The notes: a model not told the origin generated them from the letters alone. Positions 43,422-52,733 are shown, numbered from the stretch's first letter. The stretch: 64,000 bases of DNA from an uncultured bacterium (GCA_905215805.1 CAJMRL010000002.1:62001-126000), one strand, 5' to 3'. Numbers and translations are program-made.

Positions 43422-44762
43422 TCAAGCGATATTAAAAAATCTGCATGCGATATTAAAATAAATCAAAATTGCGCAGGCATCGATAATAGTAGTAATGAGA
43501 GGAGCAGCCATTACAGCCGGATCCATTTTCAGCTTTTTTGCAATCATTGGAAGCATACATCCTATAAGCTCGGACATAATGATTATACCTATCAAAGACA
43601 GTGCAATAACTAAAGCCATCACAATATCTCTGTACATTATCATAATGCGTATTCCGTTTACAATTGCGAGAGAAAAGCTCAAAAGAAGTGATACTCTGAA
43701 TTCTACCCATATTACGCGGAAGAAATCTTTCATACGTATATCGTCAACAGCCATTCCTCGTATTATTAAAGTTGAGCTCTGAGAGCCGCAGTTACCGCCT
43801 GTGCCCATAAGCATTGGTATAAATGACACAAGAGTAGGAACTGCTGCAAAGGCATTTTCATAATTAGTTATGATTCCGCCTGTCAATGCTGATGAAAGCA
43901 TAAGAATAAGCAGCCATGCAATTCTGCTTTTGGCATGCTGAAAATCAGAGGTTTTGAAATAGCTTTCCTCATTAGGAGCAATAGCCGCCATCATTTCAAT
44001 ATCCTCTGTAGTCTCATCCTGCATGACATCTATAGCATCGTCAAAGGTAACTATACCTACAAGCCTCATTTCCTCGTCAACAACAGGCATTATAACGAAA
44101 TCGTACTTGCTCATTTTTTTTGCAACATCTTCTTTATCTTCAGTAGTCTTGACAAAAATAGGAGTGGTATCCATTATATCTTTTATATATTCATTTTCTT
44201 GAGCAAGCAGAAGGTTTCTTACAGAGAGAAATCCAAGAAGCTTTCGGTTATCATCTGTTACATAACAGGTATAAATAGTTTCCTTGTCGTTGATAGTTCG
44301 CCGTATACGTTTTATAGCTTCCGAAACAGTCATTTGAGGACGAAGGCTTATATATTCTATTGTCATAAGGGAGCCGGCGCTGTCTTCGGGGTATTTTAAT
44401 ATTTCGTTGATTATTTTTCTTGTATCGCTGTCTGTGTTAGCAAGAATTCTTTTTACAACATTAGCCGGCATTTCTTCAACTATATCCGCGGCGTCATCAA
44501 CATACAGCTCGTCAAAAACTTCCTTCAGCTCGCTGTCGGAAAAGCCCCTTATAAGAAGCTCCTGCTGATCGGTATCCATAAGTGCAAAAACATCAGCTGC
44601 CTGATCTTTTGAAAGAAGTCTGAATAAAAGAGGCACGTCCTCTTCTTTTACATCTTCAAACACCGCTGCAATGTCAGCCTCATTTGTATTAATAAAAATA
44701 TCGCGAAGTGTAGCATATCTTTTATTTTTCAATAGATTTTCAATTGTGTCGGTCATAGCCAT
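43422..44762 (-). CDS. mgtE: Magnesium transporter MgtE
   Basis: Mg2+ channel/transporter of the inner membrane. 446 residues from ATG 44762, which follows GGGAGGCGG; the longer reading to 44870 would include the promoter. Domain order: N-terminal helical domain (MPANVVKRILANTDSDTR), two CBS domains (~residues 130-250), then five transmembrane helices with the pore region MLMGTGGNCGSQSSTLIIRGMA. No M-box riboswitch fits in the ~45-base leader. Confidence 0.96.
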   Translation of the reverse strand: MAMTDTIENLLKNKRYATLRDIFINTNEADIAAVFEDVKEEDVPLLFRLLSKDQAADVFALMDTDQQELLIRGFSDSELKEVFDELYVDDAADIVEEMPANVVKRILANTDSDTRKIINEILKYPEDSAGSLMTIEYISLRPQMTVSEAIKRIRRTINDKETIYTCYVTDDNRKLLGFLSVRNLLLAQENEYIKDIMDTTPIFVKTTEDKEDVAKKMSKYDFVIMPVVDEEMRLVGIVTFDDAIDVMQDETTEDIEMMAAIAPNEESYFKTSDFQHAKSRIAWLLILMLSSALTGGIITNYENAFAAVPTLVSFIPMLMGTGGNCGSQSSTLIIRGMAVDDIRMKDFFRVIWVEFRVSLLLSFSLAIVNGIRIMIMYRDIVMALVIALSLIGIIIMSELIGCMLPMIAKKLKMDPAVMAAPLITTIIDACAILIYFNIACRFFNIA

Positions 44763-44793
44763 GGTTGCCGCCTCCCGATAATTATAATTATAA

Positions 44794-44806
44794 GGATATA
44801 ATATCC
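44794..44806. promoter_or_regulatory. Palindrome at the mgtE transcript start
   Basis: GGATAT-A-ATATCC perfect 13-base palindrome placed over the first transcribed bases of mgtE (predicted start near 44808); a possible repressor operator. Confidence 0.4.
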
Positions 44807-44814
44807 ATAATATA

Positions 44815-44843
44815 ATTATACTATGTTTTATTAATGATGTCAA
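44815..44843 (-). promoter_or_regulatory. Consensus promoter of mgtE
   Basis: Minus strand: TTGACA (44843-44838), 17-base spacer, TATAAT (44820-44815). Confidence 0.88.
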
Positions 44844-44983
44844 ACGTTTTTTATATGGCGTTAGTGACAAAAATAATTTTGAACATATTTGTGAATAATT
44901 GTCTTCGCATAAATATTTTTTTTTTGCACGCTGTATAAAAAAATAAAAAAATTTAATTCTTTGCTGATTTTTTGCCGGATAGG

Positions 44984-45091
44984 TGTTATAATATAGATGA
45001 ATAACATAGATATGCGTCTTGAATTTGATTTGCGATATACATTTATGCTCTTAGAATATTAGGGATATATGTTTGTTCTATGTTGTTTTTT
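44984..45091 (+). promoter_or_regulatory. Promoter and structured leader of the K+ module
   Basis: Extended -10 TGTTATAAT (44984-44992) with no good -35. Just downstream AACATAGA (45003-45010) can pair with TCTATGTT (45077-45084), which is followed by GTTTTTTG, closing a ~66-base domain in terminator-like fashion. GGAGG precedes the kinase ATG. The rest of 44871-44983 is AT-rich with no gene. Confidence 0.5.
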
Positions 45092-45125
45092 GAGCTGTTT
45101 ATAGGCGGCAGAATGGAGGATTGAT

Positions 45126-46187
45126 ATGAAAATAACGGGGATTGCGCTTAAAAACGTAATAGTTTCCGCTGCGATATTGTCTGCGTCATTTATGTTCAGC
45201 CTTTTGATACAGAATTTATTTTCTGATCAATCGCTTATACCCGCGTTATTTGTGCTTGCTGTTTTCCTGATATCCTTGATTACCGGCAGCTATGTATGCG
45301 GTATAGTATCATCCTTTATAAGCGTGCTGGCGGTGAATTTTGCTTTTACGTTTCCGTATTTTAAATTTAATTTTACTGTACCGGAAAACCTTGTTTCAGC
45401 AGTAATAATGCTGATTGTGACGATACTGACAAGTACGCTTACAACAAAGATAAATATACAGGAAAAAATAAAGACGGAAGGCGAAAAAGAAAAAATGAGG
45501 GCAAACCTTTTAAGAGCAGTTTCTCATGATTTAAGGACGCCTTTAACAACAATTTACGGCTCATGTTCGGCGATTATAGAGAATTATGACCGCATTGCAA
45601 AGGAACGCCAGATAAAGCTTTTAAAAGAGATACAGGAAGATGCACAGTGGCTGATACAAATGGTGGAAAATCTTTTGTCAGTAACAAGAATTGATAAAGA
45701 AAAAGTCAATATTAAGAAAAATCCAACCGTGCTTGAAGAACTGATCGATTCGGTTCTTATAAAATTTAGAAAAAGATATCCTAACCAAAATGTATATACA
45801 GATATACCTGATGAGTTTATAAGCATACCCATGGATGCTATGCTCATAGAACAGGTTATAATAAACCTTCTTGAAAATGCTGTACAGCATGCAAAAGGAA
45901 TGAAAGAACTTATTTTAAGAGTGTATATATCGGATAATAAAGCTGTATTTGAAGTTGAAGATGACGGATGTGGGATAAATGGCGAAAGGCTGGATAATTT
46001 ATTTAATGGTTTCATTGAAAATAAAAATATCCCTGCAGATAACAGTAAAAGCAGTATGGGTATAGGATTGTCGGTATGTGCAGCCATCATCAGCGCGCAT
46101 GGAAGTAAAATATACGCAAAGCGTAAAGAAAAGGGAGGAATGCTTTTCGGGTTCGGACTTGAGCTTGGAGGCGAACAGGATGAGTAA
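45126..46187 (+). CDS. KdpD-like sensor histidine kinase lacking the N-terminal KdpD/Usp domains
   Basis: 353 residues. About four transmembrane helices in a DUF4118-like block (residues ~5-110), then HisKA with phospho-acceptor H134 (AVSHDLRTPLTTIYG) and HATPase_c (LLENAVQHA, DDGCGI, GIGLSVCAAII). Full KdpD (~890 residues) has large N-terminal cytoplasmic domains that are absent here. Overlaps the response regulator by 8 bases and is followed by K+ transporter genes, so it most likely senses K+ or turgor. Confidence 0.9.
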   Translation: MKITGIALKNVIVSAAILSASFMFSLLIQNLFSDQSLIPALFVLAVFLISLITGSYVCGIVSSFISVLAVNFAFTFPYFKFNFTVPENLVSAVIMLIVTILTSTLTTKINIQEKIKTEGEKEKMRANLLRAVSHDLRTPLTTIYGSCSAIIENYDRIAKERQIKLLKEIQEDAQWLIQMVENLLSVTRIDKEKVNIKKNPTVLEELIDSVLIKFRKRYPNQNVYTDIPDEFISIPMDAMLIEQVIINLLENAVQHAKGMKELILRVYISDNKAVFEVEDDGCGINGERLDNLFNGFIENKNIPADNSKSSMGIGLSVCAAIISAHGSKIYAKRKEKGGMLFGFGLELGGEQDE

Positions 46188-46890
46188 TAATAAATATAAA
46201 ATACTTATAGTAGAGGATGAGGCAAATATACGAAGTTTTATAAAAACAGTGCTTGAAGCAAATGAATATAAGGTTCTTACATCAGATACTTGTATGCAGG
46301 GACAGCTTGTATTAGATTCACATCATCCTGATCTTATTATACTGGACCTCGGTTTGCCGGATGCGGATGGACTGGAATTTATAAAATATGCTCGTAAATC
46401 ATCGTTTACGCCTATTATAGTACTATCCGCGAGATCAACAGAGCATGATAAAGTTACTGCTTTGGATACCGGAGCGAATGATTACATAACGAAACCGTTT
46501 GGAACCGAGGAGCTTTTGGCAAGAGTTCGAGCGGCTTTGCGCAACAGTCGTCAAGGGTCAGCATCGGGACTTATTCCAGGGGGAGTGTTCATGGCAGGAG
46601 ACATGAAGATAGATTATGATAATCGCCGTGTCTATATAAAAGACAATGAAATCAGGCTTACTCAAACAGAATACAATATAGTAGCACTGCTTTCTGAGCA
46701 TGCCGGGAAAATTCTTACATATGCTTCAATAATAAAAGCGGTCTGGGGAACCTCAGATTCGGGCAGTGTGAAAAAGCTTCAGGTAAACATGGCAAATATA
46801 CGAAAGAAACTCGGCTCCACTCCGGGAAATAACCAGTACATATTTAATGAGCTTGGTGTGGGCTATCGTATGCATGAGGAAAATGAATGA
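46180..46890 (+). CDS. kdpE: KdpE-like response regulator (OmpR family)
   Basis: 236 residues from ATG 46180 (GGAGG upstream). Receiver domain with acidic pocket VEDE, phospho-acceptor D56 (LILDLGLPD) and Lys in TKPFG; C-terminal winged-helix DNA-binding domain (LTQTEYNIVALLSEHAGKILTY ... YRMHEENE). Pairs with the KdpD-like kinase. The likely targets are the adjacent ktr genes, since no kdpABC is in the window. Confidence 0.92.
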   Translation: MSNNKYKILIVEDEANIRSFIKTVLEANEYKVLTSDTCMQGQLVLDSHHPDLIILDLGLPDADGLEFIKYARKSSFTPIIVLSARSTEHDKVTALDTGANDYITKPFGTEELLARVRAALRNSRQGSASGLIPGGVFMAGDMKIDYDNRRVYIKDNEIRLTQTEYNIVALLSEHAGKILTYASIIKAVWGTSDSGSVKKLQVNMANIRKKLGSTPGNNQYIFNELGVGYRMHEENE

Positions 46891-46900
46891 GGTGGAACAG

Positions 46901-48208
46901 ATGAATTTTTTTAAATGTATAACAAAAAAGCTTTCCCCGAGCAGGATTATAGCTTTGGGATTTGCTTCAGCGATTCTTATAGGATCGCTGCTGCTTATGC
47001 TGCCGTGCAGTATACAAGACGGGGTAGACTTAAAGTATATTGATGCTTTGTATACTTCAACAAGCGCTGTATGTGTGACCGGATTGATAGCTGTAGATGC
47101 GGGAGATACGTTTACTCCGTTAGGACAGTTTTTCGTAGCTTTGCTTATTCAGGTGGGCGGTCTGGGAGTGACGGCCATAGGCGCCGGAATAATTCTTGCA
47201 ATGGGAAAGAAAATGGGTCTTAGAGGCAGAAATCTTGTAAGAGAGGCTATGAATGTAAGCTCAGGACAAGGGATAGTTCGTTTGTTAAAAGGAATATTTT
47301 TTACAACTGCATGTTTTGAACTTCTTGGAGCAATATTAAGCTTTGTAGTATTTGTAAAGGATTATCCGGTCATAGACGCTATTGGGATAAGCTTATTCCA
47401 TTCTGTGGCGGCATTTAACAACTCGGGCTTTGATATACTTGGAAACTATCAAAATCTGATCCCTTATAGGGATAATGTCATGCTTAATCTTGTCACATGC
47501 GGCTTGATTATTTTTGGCGGAATAGGATTTTTGGTTATAAGAGAGCTGTTTGTCACAAGATTTAGATGGAAAAAGCTTTCCATGCACAGCAAGGTGGTTA
47601 TTTCGATGAGTGCGGTGCTCATTGTTGTCGGAACTGTATTGATAAAGCTTACAGAGGATGTGACATGGCTCGGGGCATTTTTCCATAGCGTTTCAGCGAG
47701 AACGGCGGGATTTTCTACGTATCCGCTGGGTACATTTTCCGCACCGGGTCTTCTTGTGCTTACGGCGCTTATGTTTATAGGAGCATCTCCTGGTTCTACC
47801 GGAGGCGGTATAAAAACAAGCACGTTCTTTGTTATATTGCAGGGAATCAAGTCTGCGGCAACAAACAGACCTGAAACCGCTTTTCATTATTCGATTCCAA
47901 AAACTGCATTTAGAAAAGCGGCTACGATTGCTATTTTGGCTTTTATGGTTGTTGCGACCGGAACATATCTTATGACGGTTATGGAGCCTGATATAACGAT
48001 GCTTGATGCTTTGTTTGAAGTTACGAGCGCTTTTGGTACAGTAGGACTCTCAACGGGAATTACGCCTGATTTAAGTATTGGAAGCAAGCTTCTGTCGATC
48101 TTTGTTATGTATATAGGCCGTCTTGGGCCTCTTACAGTGGCAACGCTTTGGTATTTCACAGGCGACGCCCGTATAAGTTATGCGGAAGGAAATATTGCGA
48201 TAGGATAA
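46901..48208 (+). CDS. ktrB: K+ uptake channel subunit (TrkH/KtrB family)
   Basis: 435 residues from ATG 46901 (GAGGTGG upstream). Four repeated M1-P-M2 units with selectivity-filter-like segments, e.g. TSAVCVTGLIAVD, FHSVAAFNNSGFDI, SARTAGFSTYPL and TSAFGTVGLSTGI. Length and form fit the KtrB subgroup (Na+-linked K+ uptake). Encoded 10 bases after kdpE and 17 before the RCK subunit. Confidence 0.93.
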   Translation: MNFFKCITKKLSPSRIIALGFASAILIGSLLLMLPCSIQDGVDLKYIDALYTSTSAVCVTGLIAVDAGDTFTPLGQFFVALLIQVGGLGVTAIGAGIILAMGKKMGLRGRNLVREAMNVSSGQGIVRLLKGIFFTTACFELLGAILSFVVFVKDYPVIDAIGISLFHSVAAFNNSGFDILGNYQNLIPYRDNVMLNLVTCGLIIFGGIGFLVIRELFVTRFRWKKLSMHSKVVISMSAVLIVVGTVLIKLTEDVTWLGAFFHSVSARTAGFSTYPLGTFSAPGLLVLTALMFIGASPGSTGGGIKTSTFFVILQGIKSAATNRPETAFHYSIPKTAFRKAATIAILAFMVVATGTYLMTVMEPDITMLDALFEVTSAFGTVGLSTGITPDLSIGSKLLSIFVMYIGRLGPLTVATLWYFTGDARISYAEGNIAIG

Positions 48209-48225
48209 TTTTTTAGGAGGACAAT

Positions 48226-48900
48226 ATGTTTAAGGGAAAGAAAAAGCAAAAAACATCATATGGAATAGTTGGTTTGGGTCGTTTTGGATACGCTCTTGCA
48301 ATGGAGCTGGTACATTCTGATGCCGACTTGTTGGTGATCGATAAGGATGAGGAAAAAATAAAAGAGTTCAGAGAGTTTACTGATAATGCTGTTGTGGTTT
48401 CATATCTTGATAAGAAAACTCTGGAAGAGACCGGTATACAGAACTGTGATGTAGCTATAGTATGTATAGGAGAGCAAATGGATACGTCGATTCTTACTAC
48501 ATTAAATCTTGTAAGCTTGGGTATTCCTACAGTTATAGCAAAATCAACGAGTCCGGAGCATGGAGAGATTCTTGAAAAAATCGGTGCGGAGGTAGTATAT
48601 CCTGAAAGGGATATGGCAATAAGGCTTGCAAACCGTCTTGAAAGCTCAAGAGTTGTTGATTTTATGCAGCTAAGTGAAAAAATAAATATTTCAAAATTTA
48701 GAGTTCCTTATAAATTTATAGGCAAAACTATAGTTGAGATTAATTTCAGAGCAAGATTCAATTTGAATATTATAGCTATTGAAAATAACGGCGACGTTAT
48801 TGAAAATGTAGAACCTGAATACAGATTCAGGGAAAATGATACTTTGATCGTTTCAGGAAGCAGCGAGGCTATTATTCGGCTTTCAGAATGGTCAAATTAA
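48226..48900 (+). CDS. ktrA: K+ uptake regulatory subunit (TrkA/KtrA, RCK domains)
   Basis: 224 residues. RCK_N Rossmann domain starting YGIVGLGRFGYALAMEL and DKDEEKIKEF (nucleotide-binding acid), then an RCK_C domain (IVEINFRARFNLNIIAIENNGDV ... ENDTLIVSGSSEAI). Forms the cytoplasmic gating ring on KtrB; the RCK_C domain of Firmicutes KtrA is a known c-di-AMP target. AGGAGG ribosome site. Confidence 0.94.
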   Translation: MFKGKKKQKTSYGIVGLGRFGYALAMELVHSDADLLVIDKDEEKIKEFREFTDNAVVVSYLDKKTLEETGIQNCDVAIVCIGEQMDTSILTTLNLVSLGIPTVIAKSTSPEHGEILEKIGAEVVYPERDMAIRLANRLESSRVVDFMQLSEKINISKFRVPYKFIGKTIVEINFRARFNLNIIAIENNGDVIENVEPEYRFRENDTLIVSGSSEAIIRLSEWSN

Positions 48901-48975
48901 ATGTTTAGGCGGATTGGGTGCGAATATATTTTAATATTGCCCCAATATAATTCGCTTTGATTACATATTTCCCCA

Positions 48976-49007
48976 AAACTGCGGAGCATAATCCGCGGTT
49001 TTTTTTA
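48976..49007 (+). terminator. Terminator after the K+ module
   Basis: AACTGCGGA / TCCGCGGTT stem, loop GCATAA, then eight T. The 75 bases before it hold another hairpin (GCGAAT...ATTCGC) without a U-run. Confidence 0.88.
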
Positions 49008-49112
49008 TTGCTTTTTTGAATATAAAGCGGCCTTTGGGTAAAGATAAATAAGGAAATATATGCGAAAATGTATAATATGCTAAAAAAACATGGCGCATAA
49101 CGCTTAAAAATG

Positions 49113-49128
49113 TGTTAAAGTTTTAACG
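49113..49128. promoter_or_regulatory. Probable Rex operator before adhE
   Basis: TGTTAA-AGTT-TTAACG matches the core of the clostridial Rex site (TGTTAA-N4-TTAACA) except the last base, and lies nine bases before the -35 box of adhE. Confidence 0.65.
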
Positions 49129-49136
49129 TTAAATTA

Positions 49137-49165
49137 TTGACAATTGAGCTGTGTTGTGATATACT
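49137..49165 (+). promoter_or_regulatory. Sigma-A promoter of adhE
   Basis: TTGACA (49137-49142), 17-base spacer, TATACT (49160-49165). Leader ~80 bases. Confidence 0.85.
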
Positions 49166-49253
49166 ATATACAGTTAGAGATTGACAAAAAAATATCAACT
49201 GTGTTTTTCACTATACAAGGCAATAGATATTGTTTAAGGAAAGGAAGAATAAT

Positions 49254-51875
49254 ATGGAAAAGTATTTGGTTGACAGTGTTGAAACTCTTGAGAAAAAGCT
49301 TGCTGAAGTGCGCGAGGCTCAGAGAAAGTTTGCCACTTATACTCAGAAGCAGGTAGACGAAATTTTTAAGGCGGCAGCAGTTGCGGCAAATCAGGCTCGT
49401 ATCCCTCTTGCAAAAATGGCTGTAGAGGAAACGGGTATGGGAGTTGTAGAGGATAAGGTTATTAAGAATAACTATGCGGCTGAATACATTTACAATAAAT
49501 ATAAGGATGTACAGACTTGCGGCGTTATAGAGAGCGATTCATCTTTCGGAATAAAGAAAATAGCAGAACCGCTCGGAGTTATCGCGGCTGTTATTCCTAC
49601 AACAAATCCGACTTCAACAGCGATCTTCAAGACTTTGATTTCGCTTAAAACCAGAAACGGTATTATTATCAGTCCTCACCCCAGAGCCAAGAAATCAACC
49701 GTTGAAGCTGCAAGAATAGTTCTTGAAGCAGCAGTGAAGGCGGGTGCTCCTGAAAATATTATAGGCTGGATAGATATTCCGTCTCTTGATATGACAAACT
49801 TTATAATGAAGGAAGCAGACTGTATACTTGCAACCGGAGGTCCGGGCATGGTAAAGGCTGCATATTCATCAGGAAAGCCGGCGCTGGGCGTTGGTGCGGG
49901 AAATACTCCGGCCATTATAGACAGCAGCGCGGATATTCTGCAGGCAGTAAACTCAATTATCCATTCAAAGACCTTTGATAATGGTATGATATGTGCTTCG
50001 GAGCAGACAGTTATTGCGCATAAAGATGTATATGACAAGGTAAAGAAAGAGTTTGAATACAGAGGCTGCTATTTCCTCAAGGAAGATGAGCTTGACAAAG
50101 TAAGAAAGACGATTATTATAAACGGCGCTCTTAATGCCAAAATAGTAGGACAGAAGCCGGTTACTATCGCAGCCCTTGCAGGAGTTACAGTGCCTGAAGA
50201 TACAAAGATTCTTATCGGTGAGGTCGAGAGCGTTGACTTGAGCGAGGAGTTCGCGCATGAAAAGCTTTCGCCGGTATTGGGTATGTATAAGGCAGAGGAC
50301 TTCTCTGACGCGCTTGATAAGGCTGAACATCTTATTGCAGACGGCGGATACGGTCATACATCGTCTGTATATCTTAATGCTGTTACGGAACAGGATAAAA
50401 TAGCGGAGTTCGGTGAAAGAATGAAAACATGCCGTATTCTTATAAATACACCTTCCTCACACGGCGGTATCGGTGATATATACAACTTTAAGCTTAATCC
50501 TTCGCTCACTTTGGGCTGCGGTTCATGGGGAGGAAACTCTGTATCAGAAAACGTTGGAATAAAGCATTTGCTTAACATAAAGACAGTTGCCGAAAGGAGA
50601 GAGAATATGCTGTGGTTCAGAGCGCCTCAGAAGGTTTATATAAAGAAGGGATGTCTGCCCGTTGCTCTTGATGAGTTAAAGACTGTAATGGGAAAGAAAA
50701 AGGCATTTATAGTAACGGATGAATTCCTTTATAAGAACGGATATTCAAAAGCTATTACAGATAAGCTTGACGAGATGGGAATTACTCATACAACGTTCTA
50801 TCATGTTCTTCCTGACCCGACATTGGGCTGTGCGAAAGAGGGCGCAGAGGCAATGAGAGCTTTTGAGCCGGATGTAATTATCGCTCTCGGCGGCGGAAGT
50901 GCTATGGACGCCGGAAAGATCATGTGGGTTCTTTATGAGCATCCGGAGGCTGACTTTATGGATATGGCTATGCGTTTTATGGATATAAGAAAGCGTGTAT
51001 ACACATTCCCGCATATGGGTGACAAGGCTGATTTTATAGCAGTGCCGACGTCAGCGGGAACAGGTTCGGAGGTTACGCCTTTCGCGGTAATAACAGACGA
51101 GGAAACAGGTATCAAGTATCCGCTTGCGGATTATGAGCTTATGCCGGATATGGCGATAGTTGACGCTGATATGATGATGAATATGCCTAAGGGACTTACA
51201 TCAGCATCAGGTATTGACGCTCTTACACATGCTCTTGAGGCTTATGCGTCGGTAATGGCTACCGAATTTACTGACGGCATAGCATTAAAAGCAATACAGA
51301 CAATATTTGATTATCTTCCGGTTGCATATAACGAAGGAGCGGCAAATCCGAAGGCAAGAGAAAAGATGGCTCATGCTTCATGTATGGCAGGTATGGCATT
51401 CGCAAATGCGTTCCTTGGAATCTGCCACTCAATGGCTCATAAGCTTGGAGCGTTCCATCACCTTCCTCACGGAGTTGCAAACGCATTGCTTATCACAGAT
51501 ATAATGCGCTACAATGCGGCAGAGGTTCCGGCAAAGATGGGTACCTTCCCACAGTATGAATATCCGCATACAATGGCAAGATATGCAGAGATTGCTGATT
51601 TCTTGCACCTTGGCGGAAACAGCGATGAGGAGAAGCTTGAGCTGCTTTGCGCTAAAATCGAGGAACTCAAAAAGATGGTTGGAATAAAGGAAACCATAAA
51701 GGATTATGGCATAGAAGAAGATAAATTCCTTGAAACTCTTGATGAAATGACAGAGATGGCATTCGATGACCAGTGTACCGGAGCGAATCCGAGATATCCG
51801 CTTATGAGTGAAATGAAGGATATTTACCTTAAGGCTTATTATGGCAAAGCTCCCGAAAAGGAGGACGCTGAATAA
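49254..51875 (+). CDS. adhE: Bifunctional acetaldehyde-CoA / alcohol dehydrogenase
   Basis: Reduces acetyl-CoA to acetaldehyde and then ethanol with 2 NADH, the main fermentative NADH sink. 873 residues from ATG 49254 (AAAGGAAG upstream). The N-terminal aldehyde dehydrogenase half has the catalytic Cys in NGMICASEQTV; a linker near residue 440 leads to an iron-dependent alcohol dehydrogenase half with GGGSAMDAGK, TSAGTGSEVTPF and metal-binding His in GICHSMAHKLGAFHHLPHG. Rex-like operator upstream implies redox control. Hairpin at the stop. Confidence 0.97.
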   Translation: MEKYLVDSVETLEKKLAEVREAQRKFATYTQKQVDEIFKAAAVAANQARIPLAKMAVEETGMGVVEDKVIKNNYAAEYIYNKYKDVQTCGVIESDSSFGIKKIAEPLGVIAAVIPTTNPTSTAIFKTLISLKTRNGIIISPHPRAKKSTVEAARIVLEAAVKAGAPENIIGWIDIPSLDMTNFIMKEADCILATGGPGMVKAAYSSGKPALGVGAGNTPAIIDSSADILQAVNSIIHSKTFDNGMICASEQTVIAHKDVYDKVKKEFEYRGCYFLKEDELDKVRKTIIINGALNAKIVGQKPVTIAALAGVTVPEDTKILIGEVESVDLSEEFAHEKLSPVLGMYKAEDFSDALDKAEHLIADGGYGHTSSVYLNAVTEQDKIAEFGERMKTCRILINTPSSHGGIGDIYNFKLNPSLTLGCGSWGGNSVSENVGIKHLLNIKTVAERRENMLWFRAPQKVYIKKGCLPVALDELKTVMGKKKAFIVTDEFLYKNGYSKAITDKLDEMGITHTTFYHVLPDPTLGCAKEGAEAMRAFEPDVIIALGGGSAMDAGKIMWVLYEHPEADFMDMAMRFMDIRKRVYTFPHMGDKADFIAVPTSAGTGSEVTPFAVITDEETGIKYPLADYELMPDMAIVDADMMMNMPKGLTSASGIDALTHALEAYASVMATEFTDGIALKAIQTIFDYLPVAYNEGAANPKAREKMAHASCMAGMAFANAFLGICHSMAHKLGAFHHLPHGVANALLITDIMRYNAAEVPAKMGTFPQYEYPHTMARYAEIADFLHLGGNSDEEKLELLCAKIEELKKMVGIKETIKDYGIEEDKFLETLDEMTEMAFDDQCTGANPRYPLMSEMKDIYLKAYYGKAPEKEDAE

Positions 51876-51890
51876 TTCAGCGTCCCTTTA
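51863..51890 (+). terminator. Terminator overlapping the adhE stop
   Basis: GGACGCTGA / TCAGCGTCC stem with loop ATAAT, followed by CTTTA. Confidence 0.7.
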
Positions 51891-51955
51891 GGGAATGGGT
51901 ATATGAACGGAGTATATAATAGTATAGAATAATATGCGGAAAGGACGAAAAAATT

Positions 51956-52705
51956 ATGAAGCTGGATAATGTAATTGCAACTCGTAAGGATAAGACGGTT
52001 TATCGTGACGGAGATGCGTGTATTAAGGTTTTTGATGAGAATTATAATACGGCAGCTGTGCTTAATGAGGCTCTTAATACAGCTCGTATCGAAGAAACGG
52101 GTCTTAATATTCCCAAAATCAGAGAAGTCACAAAGATTGACGGAAAGTGGGCAATAGTTACTGATTTCGTTGAGGGAGAAACTCTCGCATCGCTTATGGA
52201 AAAAAATCCTGATAAGCTTGATGAGTACCTTGATCTTTTTGTGGATACACAGATTGAAATTCAGAATAAATCTTGTCCGTTGCTTACAAAGATACATGAT
52301 AAGATGAGCAGAAAGATAAGCGAGACTGATCTTGATGCTACAACAAGATATGAGATGCATACAAGACTCAACGGAATGAAAAAGCATAAAAAGGTGTGTC
52401 ACGGCGATTATAATCCGTCAAATGTGATCATCACCGCTGACGGTACGCCATATATAATTGACTGGGCACATGCTACTCAAGGCAATGCTTCAGAGGATGT
52501 GGCAAGAACATATCTTCTTTTCCGTCTTGCGGGACAGGATGATATAGCGGAAAAATATATAAGACTTTTCTGTAAGAAGAGCGATACCGCTTTGCAGTAT
52601 GTTCAGTCATGGCTTCCGATCGTTGCGGCGTCACAGCTTGTAAAGAAGAACCCGGAAGAGAGAGAATTCCTCATGAGCTGGATCAATGTTGTAGAGTACG
52701 AATAA
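51956..52705 (+). CDS. Aminoglycoside-phosphotransferase-like (APH) small-molecule kinase
   Basis: 249 residues. Protein-kinase-like fold: an early Lys region (DACIKVFDENYNT), hinge DFVEGETLASL, catalytic loop HGDYNPSNVII and metal-binding IDWAHATQG. The family phosphorylates small molecules such as choline, homoserine, fructosamine or drugs; nothing here points to resistance. A metabolic kinase is more likely. GAAAGGA ribosome site. A strong terminator follows. Confidence 0.85.
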   Translation: MKLDNVIATRKDKTVYRDGDACIKVFDENYNTAAVLNEALNTARIEETGLNIPKIREVTKIDGKWAIVTDFVEGETLASLMEKNPDKLDEYLDLFVDTQIEIQNKSCPLLTKIHDKMSRKISETDLDATTRYEMHTRLNGMKKHKKVCHGDYNPSNVIITADGTPYIIDWAHATQGNASEDVARTYLLFRLAGQDDIAEKYIRLFCKKSDTALQYVQSWLPIVAASQLVKKNPEEREFLMSWINVVEYE

Positions 52706-52733
52706 AGAGAATATAGACAGAATTTTTGAATTA

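Noticed and set aside
43247..43435. 62-codon ORF starting MEERMGFEPT
   Set aside because: It is the reverse strand of tRNA-Ser; this pattern is a well-known false gene.
49190..49208. Second Rex-like site TTGACA-N6-TATCAA downstream of the adhE start of transcription
   Set aside because: Only the outer TTGA/TCAA bases fit; the match to the Rex consensus is poor.
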